Assembly: GCF_027359395.1 (NCBI RefSeq)
Contig: NZ_CP114778.1
Coordinates: forward strand, 992,001-1,056,000
Source: Prochlorococcus marinus str. MIT 1013
GTDB lineage: Bacteria; Cyanobacteriota; Cyanobacteriia; PCC-6307; Cyanobiaceae
Reading direction: 5' to 3'
DNA length: 64,000 bases
Shown: positions 9,430 through 16,111 of the stretch, one piece after another
How the letters are laid out: every line of letters begins with the position of its first letter
How positions within the stretch are numbered: the stretch's first letter is position 1
Notes under the pieces: model-generated
Told to the model about the DNA's origin: nothing
Database searches by the model: none
Seen by the model: only the letters and a program-made list of their open reading frames with translations
Position numbers and translations under genes: made by a program

Positions 9430-9798
9430 TTAATGCCAATTCAATTTAATATCCACAGAGCACTCAAGATTAAGCTTAACAGGACAGTCTTCAGCTGTTC
9501 TTTGAAGAATTTTATACTTTTCAGCATCTAATTCAGATGGCATAAAAATTTCTAGCGCAAGAGTCTTTATTTGCCTAGGACCCTCTGATGTCATTGTTTT
9601 ATAAACATCAATTTTAATCTTACCAAGTTCCCACCCTCTACGTTTTGCCTCAATACCCATAATTGTTATTACACAAGTTCCCAACGAAGAAGCTAATAAA
9701 TCAGTTGGAGCAAAATCTTTTCCTTCTCCGTCATGATCTTTGGGTGCATCAGTATGGATAACACACCCCGAGAGAGAATGTTTTGCTTCAGTGTGCAA
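9430..9798 (-). CDS. OsmC/Ohr-family protein
   Basis: The OsmC fold reduces organic hydroperoxides with a cysteine pair. Seen: APTDLLASSLGTCVITIM (first Cys in the SLGTC motif) and EDCPVKLNLECSVDI (second Cys in the DCPV motif), with K/R-rich linkers. The first recognised start is a TTG at 9798. However, the frame stays open and protein-like further upstream: a codon run reading TKISCTYLGDLHTEA is what OsmC N-termini look like, with an ACG at 9826-9828 where an ATG would be expected, and a TAG further out. The true start is therefore uncertain. Confidence 0.85.
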   Translation of the reverse strand: MHTEAKHSLSGCVIHTDAPKDHDGEGKDFAPTDLLASSLGTCVITIMGIEAKRRGWELGKIKIDVYKTMTSEGPRQIKTLALEIFMPSELDAEKYKILQRTAEDCPVKLNLECSVDIKLNWH

Positions 9799-10007
9799 AT
9801 CCCCAAGATATGTACAACTTATTTTCGTAGAATTGGAATTAGTATCTTTTGAGTGTTTGATTTGGCGAACCTATTGAATGAATTTATTTTACCGAATTTT
9901 CACTCTAATCAAGTATTCAAAAAGTTCCTTTTATTAAATAAAAACGAATTATAATCAAAAATAATAATATTATCTTCACAGAAAAATTTCTCTTATAATC
10001 AAAACAA

Positions 10008-10379
10008 ATGATTTTTATTTCATTTTTTCTTAGTTTACTTATTACTCTTAATCCTTCTTCAATTTTTAATTGTGATGGAGATAAATTAACTGCGGTCATC
10101 AGGAATAATTTAAATGGAGATTTCGCAATAACTAATGATCTTGAAAATATTGATAAAGGAGCATTTATAGTTCTTAATTGGCGCGATATCAATCTGATGC
10201 TCCCAGTATCTTTTAAGGTCGGTGACATTTCGTTCACGGACAAAAAATGGTTGTGGAGTTATCAGGATGAGAAAAATGGATTAAGAATGGATGATCCCAG
10301 ATTTGCTCAACTTTTGCCTAATGGAGAAATTCAAGAATTTTCATGTCAAGCTATTTACACGGACAATAGGGTTTCATAA
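10008..10379 (+). CDS. Probable secreted/periplasmic hypothetical protein (123 aa)
   Basis: ATG start with a hydrophobic N-terminus (MIFISFFLSLLITLNPSS) that looks like a signal peptide, followed by a soluble domain with two Cys (FNCDGDKLT near 21 and EFSCQAIY near 112) that could form a disulfide. The body contains NWRDINLMLPVSF and KKWLWSYQDEKNGLRMDDPR. It resembles short conserved exported proteins of marine picocyanobacteria. I name no function. Confidence 0.75.
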   Translation: MIFISFFLSLLITLNPSSIFNCDGDKLTAVIRNNLNGDFAITNDLENIDKGAFIVLNWRDINLMLPVSFKVGDISFTDKKWLWSYQDEKNGLRMDDPRFAQLLPNGEIQEFSCQAIYTDNRVS

Positions 10380-10384
10380 AGAAA

Positions 10385-10642
10385 GTGTTAAGCAGGAAAT
10401 ATTCAAGACATGGTATAGCTAGGTATGGGGTAGTCGAAAAAACTTACATGACTGTCTCAAGATCAAAGAGATTTGTATTTATAGATACGAAGCAAAATGT
10501 AAGCAAACAACAAGTTTTTATTTTTGGATCAATAATTGCTAGTGGTTGCCTGAGTGGTGCATTTTTAATCGCTTTCTATATTGAATATCTTCATAATCCA
10601 GCTTTTCACAGCTTTGTTCAATCAAGTGGAATATTCCTTTGA
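10385..10642 (+). CDS. Small membrane protein (85 aa, or 64 aa from the inner ATG)
   Basis: The frame opens with GTG at 10385, 5 bp after the preceding stop, and contains an ATG at 10448 (MTVSRSKRFVFIDTK), which may be the real start. There is one clear TM helix (VFIFGSIIASGCLSGAFLIAF). It is likely cotranscribed with the secreted protein upstream and ends just before a strong terminator. Confidence 0.6.
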   Translation: MLSRKYSRHGIARYGVVEKTYMTVSRSKRFVFIDTKQNVSKQQVFIFGSIIASGCLSGAFLIAFYIEYLHNPAFHSFVQSSGIFL

Positions 10643-10683
10643 ATTTTGAGTTCATTGATATTAGATAAACCTTCTAAAAAACC

Positions 10684-10725
10684 AAAAAATTGCCAAACAT
10701 CAATTAGAAGGTTCGGCAATTTTTT
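10684..10725. terminator. Bidirectional Rho-independent terminator
   Basis: Perfect 11-bp inverted repeat AAAAAATTGCC (10684-10694) / GGCAATTTTTT (10715-10725). It has an A-tract on one side and a T-tract on the other, so it can end both the plus-strand gene pair and the minus-strand hli cluster that converge here. Confidence 0.85.
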
Positions 10726-10741
10726 GAAAACTTTTTATCGG

Positions 10742-10888
10742 CTACACAAAACCGGGGATGATTTGACCTGTTGTTGAATATGCTCCAACCAACGCAATAC
10801 AACCAAATAATGCTGCATAGCCATTAAGCCTTTCTGCGGTTACCTTCTCAGGATCAATGTTTCTTGTATTGTTGTTTTGAGTAGACAT
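10742..10888 (-). CDS. hli: High-light-inducible protein (48 aa)
   Basis: A one-helix member of the chlorophyll a/b-binding superfamily. HLI proteins bind pigment and protect photosystems in the thylakoid membrane. Seen: EKVTAERLNGYAALFGCIAL then GAYSTTGQIIPGFV. The ExxNGxxAM(L)xG helix and terminal TTGQIIPG box are the HLI signature. Its start codon overlaps the preceding hli stop by one base (TAATG), implying translational coupling. Confidence 0.9.
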   Translation of the reverse strand: MSTQNNNTRNIDPEKVTAERLNGYAALFGCIALVGAYSTTGQIIPGFV

Positions 10889-11007
10889 TACACAACACCA
10901 GGGATTAGTTGGCCAGTTGTTAGGTAGATACCTGTAAGAAATACGAAAGCCATCATTGCTGGCCTTCCGATACTTCTTTCTAGAATTGTTTTGTTAGAAG
11001 GTTGCAT
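10888..11007 (-). CDS. hli: High-light-inducible protein (39 aa)
   Basis: Short HLI protein: ILERSIGRPAMMAFVFLTGI followed by YLTTGQLIPGVV. It has the GRxAMMAF form of the pigment-binding helix and the TTGQ box. I chose the ATG at 11007 because the longer in-frame upstream extension would cross the next hli gene. It is the middle gene of three. Confidence 0.9.
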   Translation of the reverse strand: MQPSNKTILERSIGRPAMMAFVFLTGIYLTTGQLIPGVV

Positions 11008-11018
11008 AATTAAAAAAT

Positions 11019-11126
11019 TTAGAAGATGCCAGGGATTATTTGTCCTGTTGTTGCATATGCGCCAAAGGCTGCAACGAAGCCAAGCATTGCTGCCCAACCG
11101 TTAAACTTTTCTGCTTCAGGTGTCAT
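11019..11126 (-). CDS. hli: High-light-inducible protein (35 aa)
   Basis: MTPEAEKFNGWAAMLGFVAA then FGAYATTGQIIPGIF. It has the HLI helix with ExxNGxxAMxG and the TTGQIIPG box. It is first in the minus-strand triplet, 11 bp upstream of the next. The promoter should lie in 11127-11319, which otherwise holds no gene. Confidence 0.9.
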   Translation of the reverse strand: MTPEAEKFNGWAAMLGFVAAFGAYATTGQIIPGIF

Positions 11127-11319
11127 TTGATAATGGATTTATTATGTAAAGGAATGTAACGTAGCTATACCTGCGGTTGATGGTGGGCAACCGAACATAC
11201 TAGTAAAAATGATCAAATACATTAGAAAAATCTATATAAAAAACGAAACTTTATTCAATACCTTTTCTTTGAACCGCTTGTTAAATTCCTATAATCAAAA
11301 AATCTAATGAGAAAATAAC

Positions 11320-11580
11320 TTGTACGACCCCTCGATTGGACAAGAATCACTCACTGCAGTTGATGTTGTAGGAGTACTTATCGGACATGCCCTTTTTGGA
11401 GTTGCCGCAACACTTTTAATTGATTGGAGTTGGATTCCCTTAAGTACTCAACAAAGAGAGAGTGGTCGATCACTAAAAGAAATCAAAAGAAGCTGGGGTT
11501 GGGATGAAAAAACTGATATCAAGGATGAGTCTCTAAGCTCAGAAAATAGAACATCATCAGTTGAAGAAAACAACGAGTAA
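11320..11580 (+). CDS. Small membrane-anchored hypothetical protein (86 aa)
   Basis: TTG start. One hydrophobic segment (DVVGVLIGHALFGVAATLLI) near residues 15-35, then a WSWIPLSTQQRESGRSLKEI linker and a charged, serine/glutamate-rich tail. Same strand as the DUF3386 gene 86 bp downstream. Function unknown. Confidence 0.6.
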   Translation: MYDPSIGQESLTAVDVVGVLIGHALFGVAATLLIDWSWIPLSTQQRESGRSLKEIKRSWGWDEKTDIKDESLSSENRTSSVEENNE

Positions 11581-11666
11581 TCTTTTAATTACTAATAAAG
11601 TCAAATAATTTGCAGTGAAAAGTATAAAATCTAAAAATTTTTTGGAAGATATATTAAAATATTTAA

Positions 11667-12371
11667 TTGACTAAAATAAGTCATAAACTGAGTTTGATTC
11701 TAACCAATGAAATGACAAGAACAGATTGTACGCATTTATTTAAGTCTGCCTATGAAAATCGCTACACATGGGAATTAGATTTTTCAGGTTATAAAGGTAG
11801 ATGTTCTTGGACTGATGGCGAAAGAGAAGTAGAAGGAAGCTTTTGCGTAGGACAAGATTTAAAAGCTACTGTTAAAGAAATAGATGACGAAGAAATACAC
11901 AAAGCCATTTCTTCACAACTTTGGGAAGTTGCTATTCATAGAGTCAGAAGATCATTTGAACAAACTCATGGTAAAAACACCTTTACTTTTGGAGATACAA
12001 ATGAAATTGGCTCAGAAATTATAGTTGGAGGGAAAAACGAAGGTGACAAATATAGGGTCAAAAACGATGTTGTTACAATGGTTCATAGGCATATTCATGG
12101 AAATCTAATAATCATCCTCACTAAGGATGTGACTCATACTGGTAATGGCTACTTAAGCAAAAGTTATTCCAGTCAATATCTTGATCCAATTTCAAAAAAA
12201 GATTTAAAGAAAAAAAGCTTTTACAAAGATGCTTTTATACCTTTATTCAAAGGTGGGCCTTGGGTTTTATCATCTAGAACCATACATCAAGAATCATCAG
12301 AAGGCTCAATAATAAATAAACAAGTATTTTCTTTTTCGGAGTTAAAAAGTCTTGGTTCTGAGCAAGGATAG
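11667..12371 (+). CDS. DUF3386 family protein (234 aa)
   Basis: A protein family shared by cyanobacteria and plants, of unknown biochemical role. Matching features in order: FKSAYENRYTWELDFSGYKG, a QLWEVAIHRVRRSFEQTHGK segment, FTFGDTNEIGSEIIVGG, MVHRHIHGNLIIIL, GNGYLSKSYSSQYLDP, and a C-terminal WVLSSRTIHQ. Length fits the family. TTG start. It appears intact and soluble. Confidence 0.85.
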   Translation: MTKISHKLSLILTNEMTRTDCTHLFKSAYENRYTWELDFSGYKGRCSWTDGEREVEGSFCVGQDLKATVKEIDDEEIHKAISSQLWEVAIHRVRRSFEQTHGKNTFTFGDTNEIGSEIIVGGKNEGDKYRVKNDVVTMVHRHIHGNLIIILTKDVTHTGNGYLSKSYSSQYLDPISKKDLKKKSFYKDAFIPLFKGGPWVLSSRTIHQESSEGSIINKQVFSFSELKSLGSEQG

Positions 12372-12425
12372 TTTACGGAAACATAGCCAGAATCATAATT
12401 TACATAAGAATATCTGCCTAGGTGA

Positions 12426-12605
12426 GAACAGGGGGGGGGTGGACAAATACTTCTTCAATTCGTCCCTATTCGTGTTTTTCGTGAAACACCGCAAGTATTA
12501 TTTTTTGACACAGGCGTAAATGGATCAAAAGGCGTCGATGTAGTCATCCATCACAAAAATGGCATATCTCCTCATGATGATGGCAACTTTGAGCAATATT
12601 TTTAA
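12426..12605 (+). pseudogene. Truncated cupin-like ORF fragment preceded by a G9 tract
   Basis: An open frame without a start codon reads a glycine run, then LLQFVPIRVFRETPQVLFFD, GVNGSKGVDVVIHHK and SPHDDGNFEQYF before a TAA. The composition is strongly protein-like, and from memory it resembles the N-terminal part of a conserved picocyanobacterial cupin-like protein that normally continues past EQY(Y/F). Here the frame lacks an initiator, is preceded by nine G (12431-12439) and stops early. I read it as a decayed gene. The family assignment is weak. Confidence 0.45.
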
Positions 12606-12738
12606 TCAATACTAGACATACAGATATAAACAATACAACATTTTGTAGTCGTATAAATATGATCTGATTAATAAATTTAATTGACAGTTGCTGATCAGAA
12701 AAATTATCAGATCAGCGATTTTTTTATTAACTTACCTT

Positions 12739-12940
12739 TTAGAAAAAGCCAGGGATAATTTGTCCTGTTGTTGCATATGCGCCATTAAGAGAAATTATAC
12801 CAATCATTGCCCAACGTCCATTTGTTTTTTTCAGCTTCATTTGGATAGCTCGTATAGTTTTCTACTAATTGTGGAGGAGTTTCACGAGCAAATATGTTTT
12901 GCTTACCATATTCAGTAATTACATTAGAAGAAGATGTCAT
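12739..12940 (-). pseudogene. hli: High-light-inducible gene with a +1 frameshift in an A7 run
   Basis: The ATG at 12940 opens MTSSSNVITEYGKQNIFARE...SYPNEAEK and then shifts frame and stops at 12785. In the next frame the same DNA reads TNGRWAMIGIISLNGAYATT then GQIIPGFF to 12739, a full HLI signature. The break falls at a homopolymer (T7 on plus, 12825-12831); six bases would restore one continuous 66-residue HLI protein. It is either a real pseudogene, a slippage-tolerant gene, or a sequencing error. Confidence 0.8.
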
Positions 12941-13375
12941 GTGCTAATTACCAACTAGCCCCTTAAGTAAATACTTTATTAAGGAATCTAAAGATACGGT
13001 TGTGTTCGGCTTGCACACTTTCGAAGCAAAACAAGAGATAAAGCTATGCCCAAACAGCAAATTCTGACTGCAAAAAAGACTTTAGAAAGAAAAACGAACT
13101 AGCAATAATAGCAATCGTCCACAAGACATACTGCCTAGTGCGACACTGATGTGTCACACCTAAAAACCTCGCAGCGAGTGGTTAGCTGTCATGAACCTTC
13201 TAAAATTGTGAATTGATAGCTATCCCGAGTTAAATAGGCCATCCCATCTCCATCAAAGCTAGAAATAAAAATTCAAATTCCCAGCAATGCAAGAAATCCT
13301 GAGGCAAAAACCAGTAATTTACGTAAAGATATCCTCAGGAAACCTGCTCAATGCTTCTCAAGCTCAAACAAGAAT
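12941..13375. other. Gene-free stretch
   Basis: About 430 bp with no frame I can support on either strand and no clear repeat or RNA. A plus-strand frame starting at 13287 overlaps the small minus-strand gene that follows and is described in the rejected list. Confidence 0.4.
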
Positions 13376-13480
13376 TTATTGTTTAGCTGCTTTTTTTAGT
13401 GTTTTTGAAGTCCTATTATTCTTTTTAGCCAGATCAGCCTTGCTTGGATTAGGAATACTGAACTGAGTTAGTAATTTCAT
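13376..13480 (-). CDS. Small basic protein (34 aa)
   Basis: ATG frame MKLLTQFSIPNPSKADLAKK, then an RTSKTLKKAAKQ tail. It is highly basic, with the composition of many conserved picocyanobacterial micro-proteins. An antisense frame of 58 aa competes for this DNA, so the call is tentative. Confidence 0.4.
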   Translation of the reverse strand: MKLLTQFSIPNPSKADLAKKNNRTSKTLKKAAKQ

Positions 13481-13523
13481 GAAAATCTTGAGAAATCAAA
13501 AAATATTCAAAACTTATAGATAA

Positions 13524-13613
13524 CTAATCATTATCAACTTGAAACTCTTTCAATGAGTCTCCATAATAACTCATAGCCAATTGAAGCAAAACCCAATTCA
13601 CAGCTCTAGACAT
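13524..13613 (-). CDS. Small protein (29 aa)
   Basis: ATG frame MSRAVNWVLLQLAMSYYGDS then LKEFQVDND. An amphipathic N-terminal helix and an acidic tail. Plausible as a micro-protein by composition. No supporting homologue is visible in the window. Confidence 0.35.
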   Translation of the reverse strand: MSRAVNWVLLQLAMSYYGDSLKEFQVDND

Positions 13614-13816
13614 AGTGATCTCGAAATGAATTCAACTTAAAGATGGCTTATGATTCAAAGCTTTGCCATGAGTAATTATTATTTTTAAAGGATTTAAAAA
13701 ACCCGTCTCTATTTAAGAATCAAATTAGTCATCAATCTTAGTTCTAAGCACAAGTAACGATAAGTAATTATTCATAGCATTTATGCATTTTAAATATAAA
13801 CTTTGCTCATAAAGCA

Positions 13817-14026
13817 ATGAAAAGGTATTGCATGGTTTTCCTATCGAATCCTCAGGTGTGGCACTTACCTGGCACTTGGTCAGAACAACCTATTGATGGT
13901 CCTTACTTAGGGATGACCTCAAGCCAATTAAGTTGGGTGGCTGCCTCGATTTTGGTAACTCTATTGATAGCTTTTAGTGTTTACATCCTTGAGACGAGCA
14001 ACTCAAAGCGTAAAAGAAGTTCTTAG
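13817..14026 (+). CDS. Small membrane protein (69 aa, or 64 aa from ATG 13832)
   Basis: Polar N-terminus with several Trp (WHLPGTWSEQPIDGPYLG), one TM helix (LSWVAASILVTLLIAFSVYI), and a basic tail (SNSKRKRSS). The second Met (13832, MVFLSNPQVW) is an equally good start. Same strand as the next membrane protein. Confidence 0.6.
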   Translation: MKRYCMVFLSNPQVWHLPGTWSEQPIDGPYLGMTSSQLSWVAASILVTLLIAFSVYILETSNSKRKRSS

Positions 14027-14072
14027 TATAGTTTGATTAATTAAAATCGACTTACTGGGTAAGTGATATTTC

Positions 14073-14396
14073 ATGACTTATTTTATTTTATATTTTTTTG
14101 GGATAGCTTCAATTTGGTGGGTTTATCGTGTTGGATGGACTGAAGCTCTAAAAACCATTCTCAGTGTTTTAATTCCTTCTTTATTAATTATTCTTTTTAA
14201 TGTCAAAGCAGGAAGACTATTATTCAAAAATCCTGCAGTTGGGATAATAAGTGTTCTTCCTACCGCAATTTTTATTTATCGAGGATCAAAGCCTCTCGTC
14301 TTTGGACTTAATAATTGGATAGATAGGAAAAGAAATGAATTTGTTGATTCAAAAGAAGTGGTTGATGCCGAAGTTGTTTCTAAAGAGGAAGCATAA
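14073..14396 (+). CDS. Membrane protein (107 aa)
   Basis: ATG start. Two to three hydrophobic segments (YFILYFFGIASIWWVYRVG, TILSVLIPSLLIILFNV, AVGIISVLPTAIFIY) and a soluble acidic tail (VDAEVVSKEEA). Probably a real inner- or thylakoid-membrane protein. No family recognised. Confidence 0.65.
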   Translation: MTYFILYFFGIASIWWVYRVGWTEALKTILSVLIPSLLIILFNVKAGRLLFKNPAVGIISVLPTAIFIYRGSKPLVFGLNNWIDRKRNEFVDSKEVVDAEVVSKEEA

Positions 14397-14601
14397 ATTT
14401 TGAATTTAACAACTTAGTCATAGCTAGAGGTTTGAAGAGAAGAAAACCCTCAACCCTTTTATATAGATCTCTTTCCCATTGAAGAAAATTGGATTATATT
14501 TTGAATTTCGAAAAAATTAGGAGTTTCTTTATTCTTTTATTAGTTATATTTGTTGAACGCTTTGGATAAATGGCAATAATAAAGTGATTAATAATTCAAC
14601 C

Positions 14602-14754
14602 ATGACAGATAACGAGCCAAAGTGGGATTACACCACCAAAGAAGGAAATTTTGCTGCTGGAGCGGCCGTTGTTGGAGGGAATTTACTAGTTCTTATTATT
14701 TACATTCTCTATAGAACGGTTCCCTCTGTTCACCATTTCATCATAGGGAGATAA
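14602..14754 (+). CDS. Small single-pass membrane protein (50 aa)
   Basis: MTDNEPKWDYTTKEGNFAAG, then a TM helix (AAVVGGNLLVLIIYILY) and RTVPSVHHFIIGR. The acidic, aromatic N-terminus and single helix resemble small photosystem-associated subunits, but I cannot assign it. ATG start, clean stop. Confidence 0.6.
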   Translation: MTDNEPKWDYTTKEGNFAAGAAVVGGNLLVLIIYILYRTVPSVHHFIIGR

Positions 14755-14802
14755 CTCAAGCGTTACCTGGAGAACAACTTTAATTATTGGAGAACAGAAT
14801 TC

Positions 14803-15015
14803 TCAGTATCTTAGGTTAGTTGTTGATTGCGTCCAGATGAATGCCAATAAAAAAGCCATTCCAATTAAAGGGAGAAGGGTTTTAATTAACCCAACTAGAA
14901 CCAAAACCCCTATCCCGGCAGAGCTATAAATTGCCCATTTCGGAACATATCTACCTGCTCTGCTCCCTTTATTACTTGAAGGGGGAATTACTTCTGGATC
15001 AATAACCATTTTCAA
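14803..15015 (-). CDS. Small membrane protein, paralogue of the 20488 gene (70 aa)
   Basis: Pro/Ser-rich N-terminus (DPEVIPPSSNKGSRAGRYVP), then two close hydrophobic segments (KWAIYSSAGIGVLVLVGLIK and LLPLIGMAFLLAFIWTQS). The order PSS-basic-(V/I)PKW-hydrophobic-GLIK/SLIK-LPL-(F/L)-W(T/S)Q matches the protein at 20488-20823. Start at 15015 or 15009 (MVIDPEVI). Function unknown. Confidence 0.65.
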   Translation of the reverse strand: MKMVIDPEVIPPSSNKGSRAGRYVPKWAIYSSAGIGVLVLVGLIKTLLPLIGMAFLLAFIWTQSTTNLRY

Positions 15016-15139
15016 CTGAAAGATAATCTAACTTTTATCAGAATAAATTCATTCAAAAGGAAAACAAGCACCTAATGGATACTGTAATCATGAGAATTTG
15101 TTGTCAACCATATCCTTATATCTAAGTTTAATGAAGCAT

Positions 15140-15325
15140 CTATGTATTTTTAGTTTCTTCGAATAATCCAGAAAAAGTCCATGCTATTAATGAAATAAGT
15201 CCTATTAGCAAAAAAATGATGGAAAAAGCAAATTTCCCTAAAAAAAGAATTGCAATAGCTATTGTTATGAAAATCAAAGAAAAAATTAGATAAATATTTG
15301 GAGGGATTTTTTTTAGAAACTCCAT
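15140..15325 (-). CDS. Small membrane protein (61 aa)
   Basis: Almost entirely hydrophobic, with two TM helices (IYLIFSLIFITIAIAILFLG and FAFSIIFLLIGLISLIAWTF), a basic N-terminus MEFLKKIPPN and an acidic tail. ATG start. Same strand and spacing as its neighbours at 14803 and 15351. Confidence 0.6.
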   Translation of the reverse strand: MEFLKKIPPNIYLIFSLIFITIAIAILFLGKFAFSIIFLLIGLISLIAWTFSGLFEETKNT

Positions 15326-15350
15326 AATTCATCTATTAAAAACATCTTTA

Positions 15351-15518
15351 TTAAAAAGGAAACTCAGATGTTATCCATAAGGCAGAAATAACTTTCATAA
15401 GTAACCACATAACTAAAGCGCCCTCAAGGAAACCAAACCAATAAAGGGCGTAGTTGGATATCCCCATTTCTTTTTGAGCACGTTCAACAAATGATTTATG
15501 CCATTTAATCAACTTCAC
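15351..15518 (-). CDS. Small membrane protein (55 aa, GTG start)
   Basis: KLIKWHKSFVERAQKEMGIS is a basic amphipathic N-terminus, followed by a TM region (NYALYWFGFLEGALVMWLLM) and KVISALWITSEFPF. GTG start at 15518. First of a minus-strand series of three mini membrane proteins. Confidence 0.55.
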   Translation of the reverse strand: MKLIKWHKSFVERAQKEMGISNYALYWFGFLEGALVMWLLMKVISALWITSEFPF

Positions 15519-16111
15519 AAATAATCTGTGTACATAAAATTATTATAGCTAAAAGCGACAAATCACAAATTTTCAAGGACGATAGCATCTCTTATTCTTG
15601 TGAGGGATTTTTCTATGCCACAATTCTAAGGCTAGCGAAATAAAGACAAACATAATTTTTTTTGTCTTGTATTAATAACTACAAAAACGAGTCATTTAAA
15701 ATTTATAAAAACATAACTGCACTGATTTAACTAATTCAGCTAACTTGAATAGTCATAAAAATAATACAATCTTATCCTAAAATATGGATATCTTGAGATG
15801 CATTAAATTATTAGAGGTATGAATTTATCTTGAATAATTTAATCCCCTATAAGTAAGCTTTATCTGAGGCTTTGAAGCTGAATTACAATATACGAAGATC
15901 TTCCATTGAAATACACATTGACCATAGTACAGACTCCTTGAAAGCGCTCAAGCTCCCGTCCTGTGGCTTGACTCGAACTGCGATCTACGTAGGCAGATCG
16001 AACAATTGGGTAGCAAAAACTGCAACTCCTTTATAGTATTTATACTCAAACATGTCAATAATAACGACTTGGTCTCTATCTGTTTTTCTACGCCACAAAA
16101 AAATTACGTTG
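15519..16111. other. Gene-free stretch of about 590 bp
   Basis: No supportable frame on either strand. A short inverted repeat (AAGACAAA...TTTGTCTT near 15643-15669) and another around 15979-16002 (CGATCT...AGATCG) are present but are not placed at a gene end. The region may hold decayed sequence or the tail of an unseen small RNA. Confidence 0.4.

Noticed and set aside
10888-11097. 69-codon minus-strand frame extending the middle hli gene upstream
   Set aside because: The extension runs through the neighbouring hli gene in another frame. The ATG at 11007 gives a normal HLI protein.
12688-12918. 76-codon plus-strand frame
   Set aside because: Antisense to the frameshifted hli gene; Cys/Ile-rich chance composition.
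13287-13463. 58-codon plus-strand frame MQEILRQKPVIYVKISSGNL...
   Set aside because: Antisense to a small basic protein that has the more typical composition. Either could be wrong; I kept the minus-strand one with low confidence.
15950-16010. Possible tRNA remnant (GTTCGAGTC-like sequence on the minus strand)
   Set aside because: No T-stem, acceptor stem or anticodon arm can be paired around it.
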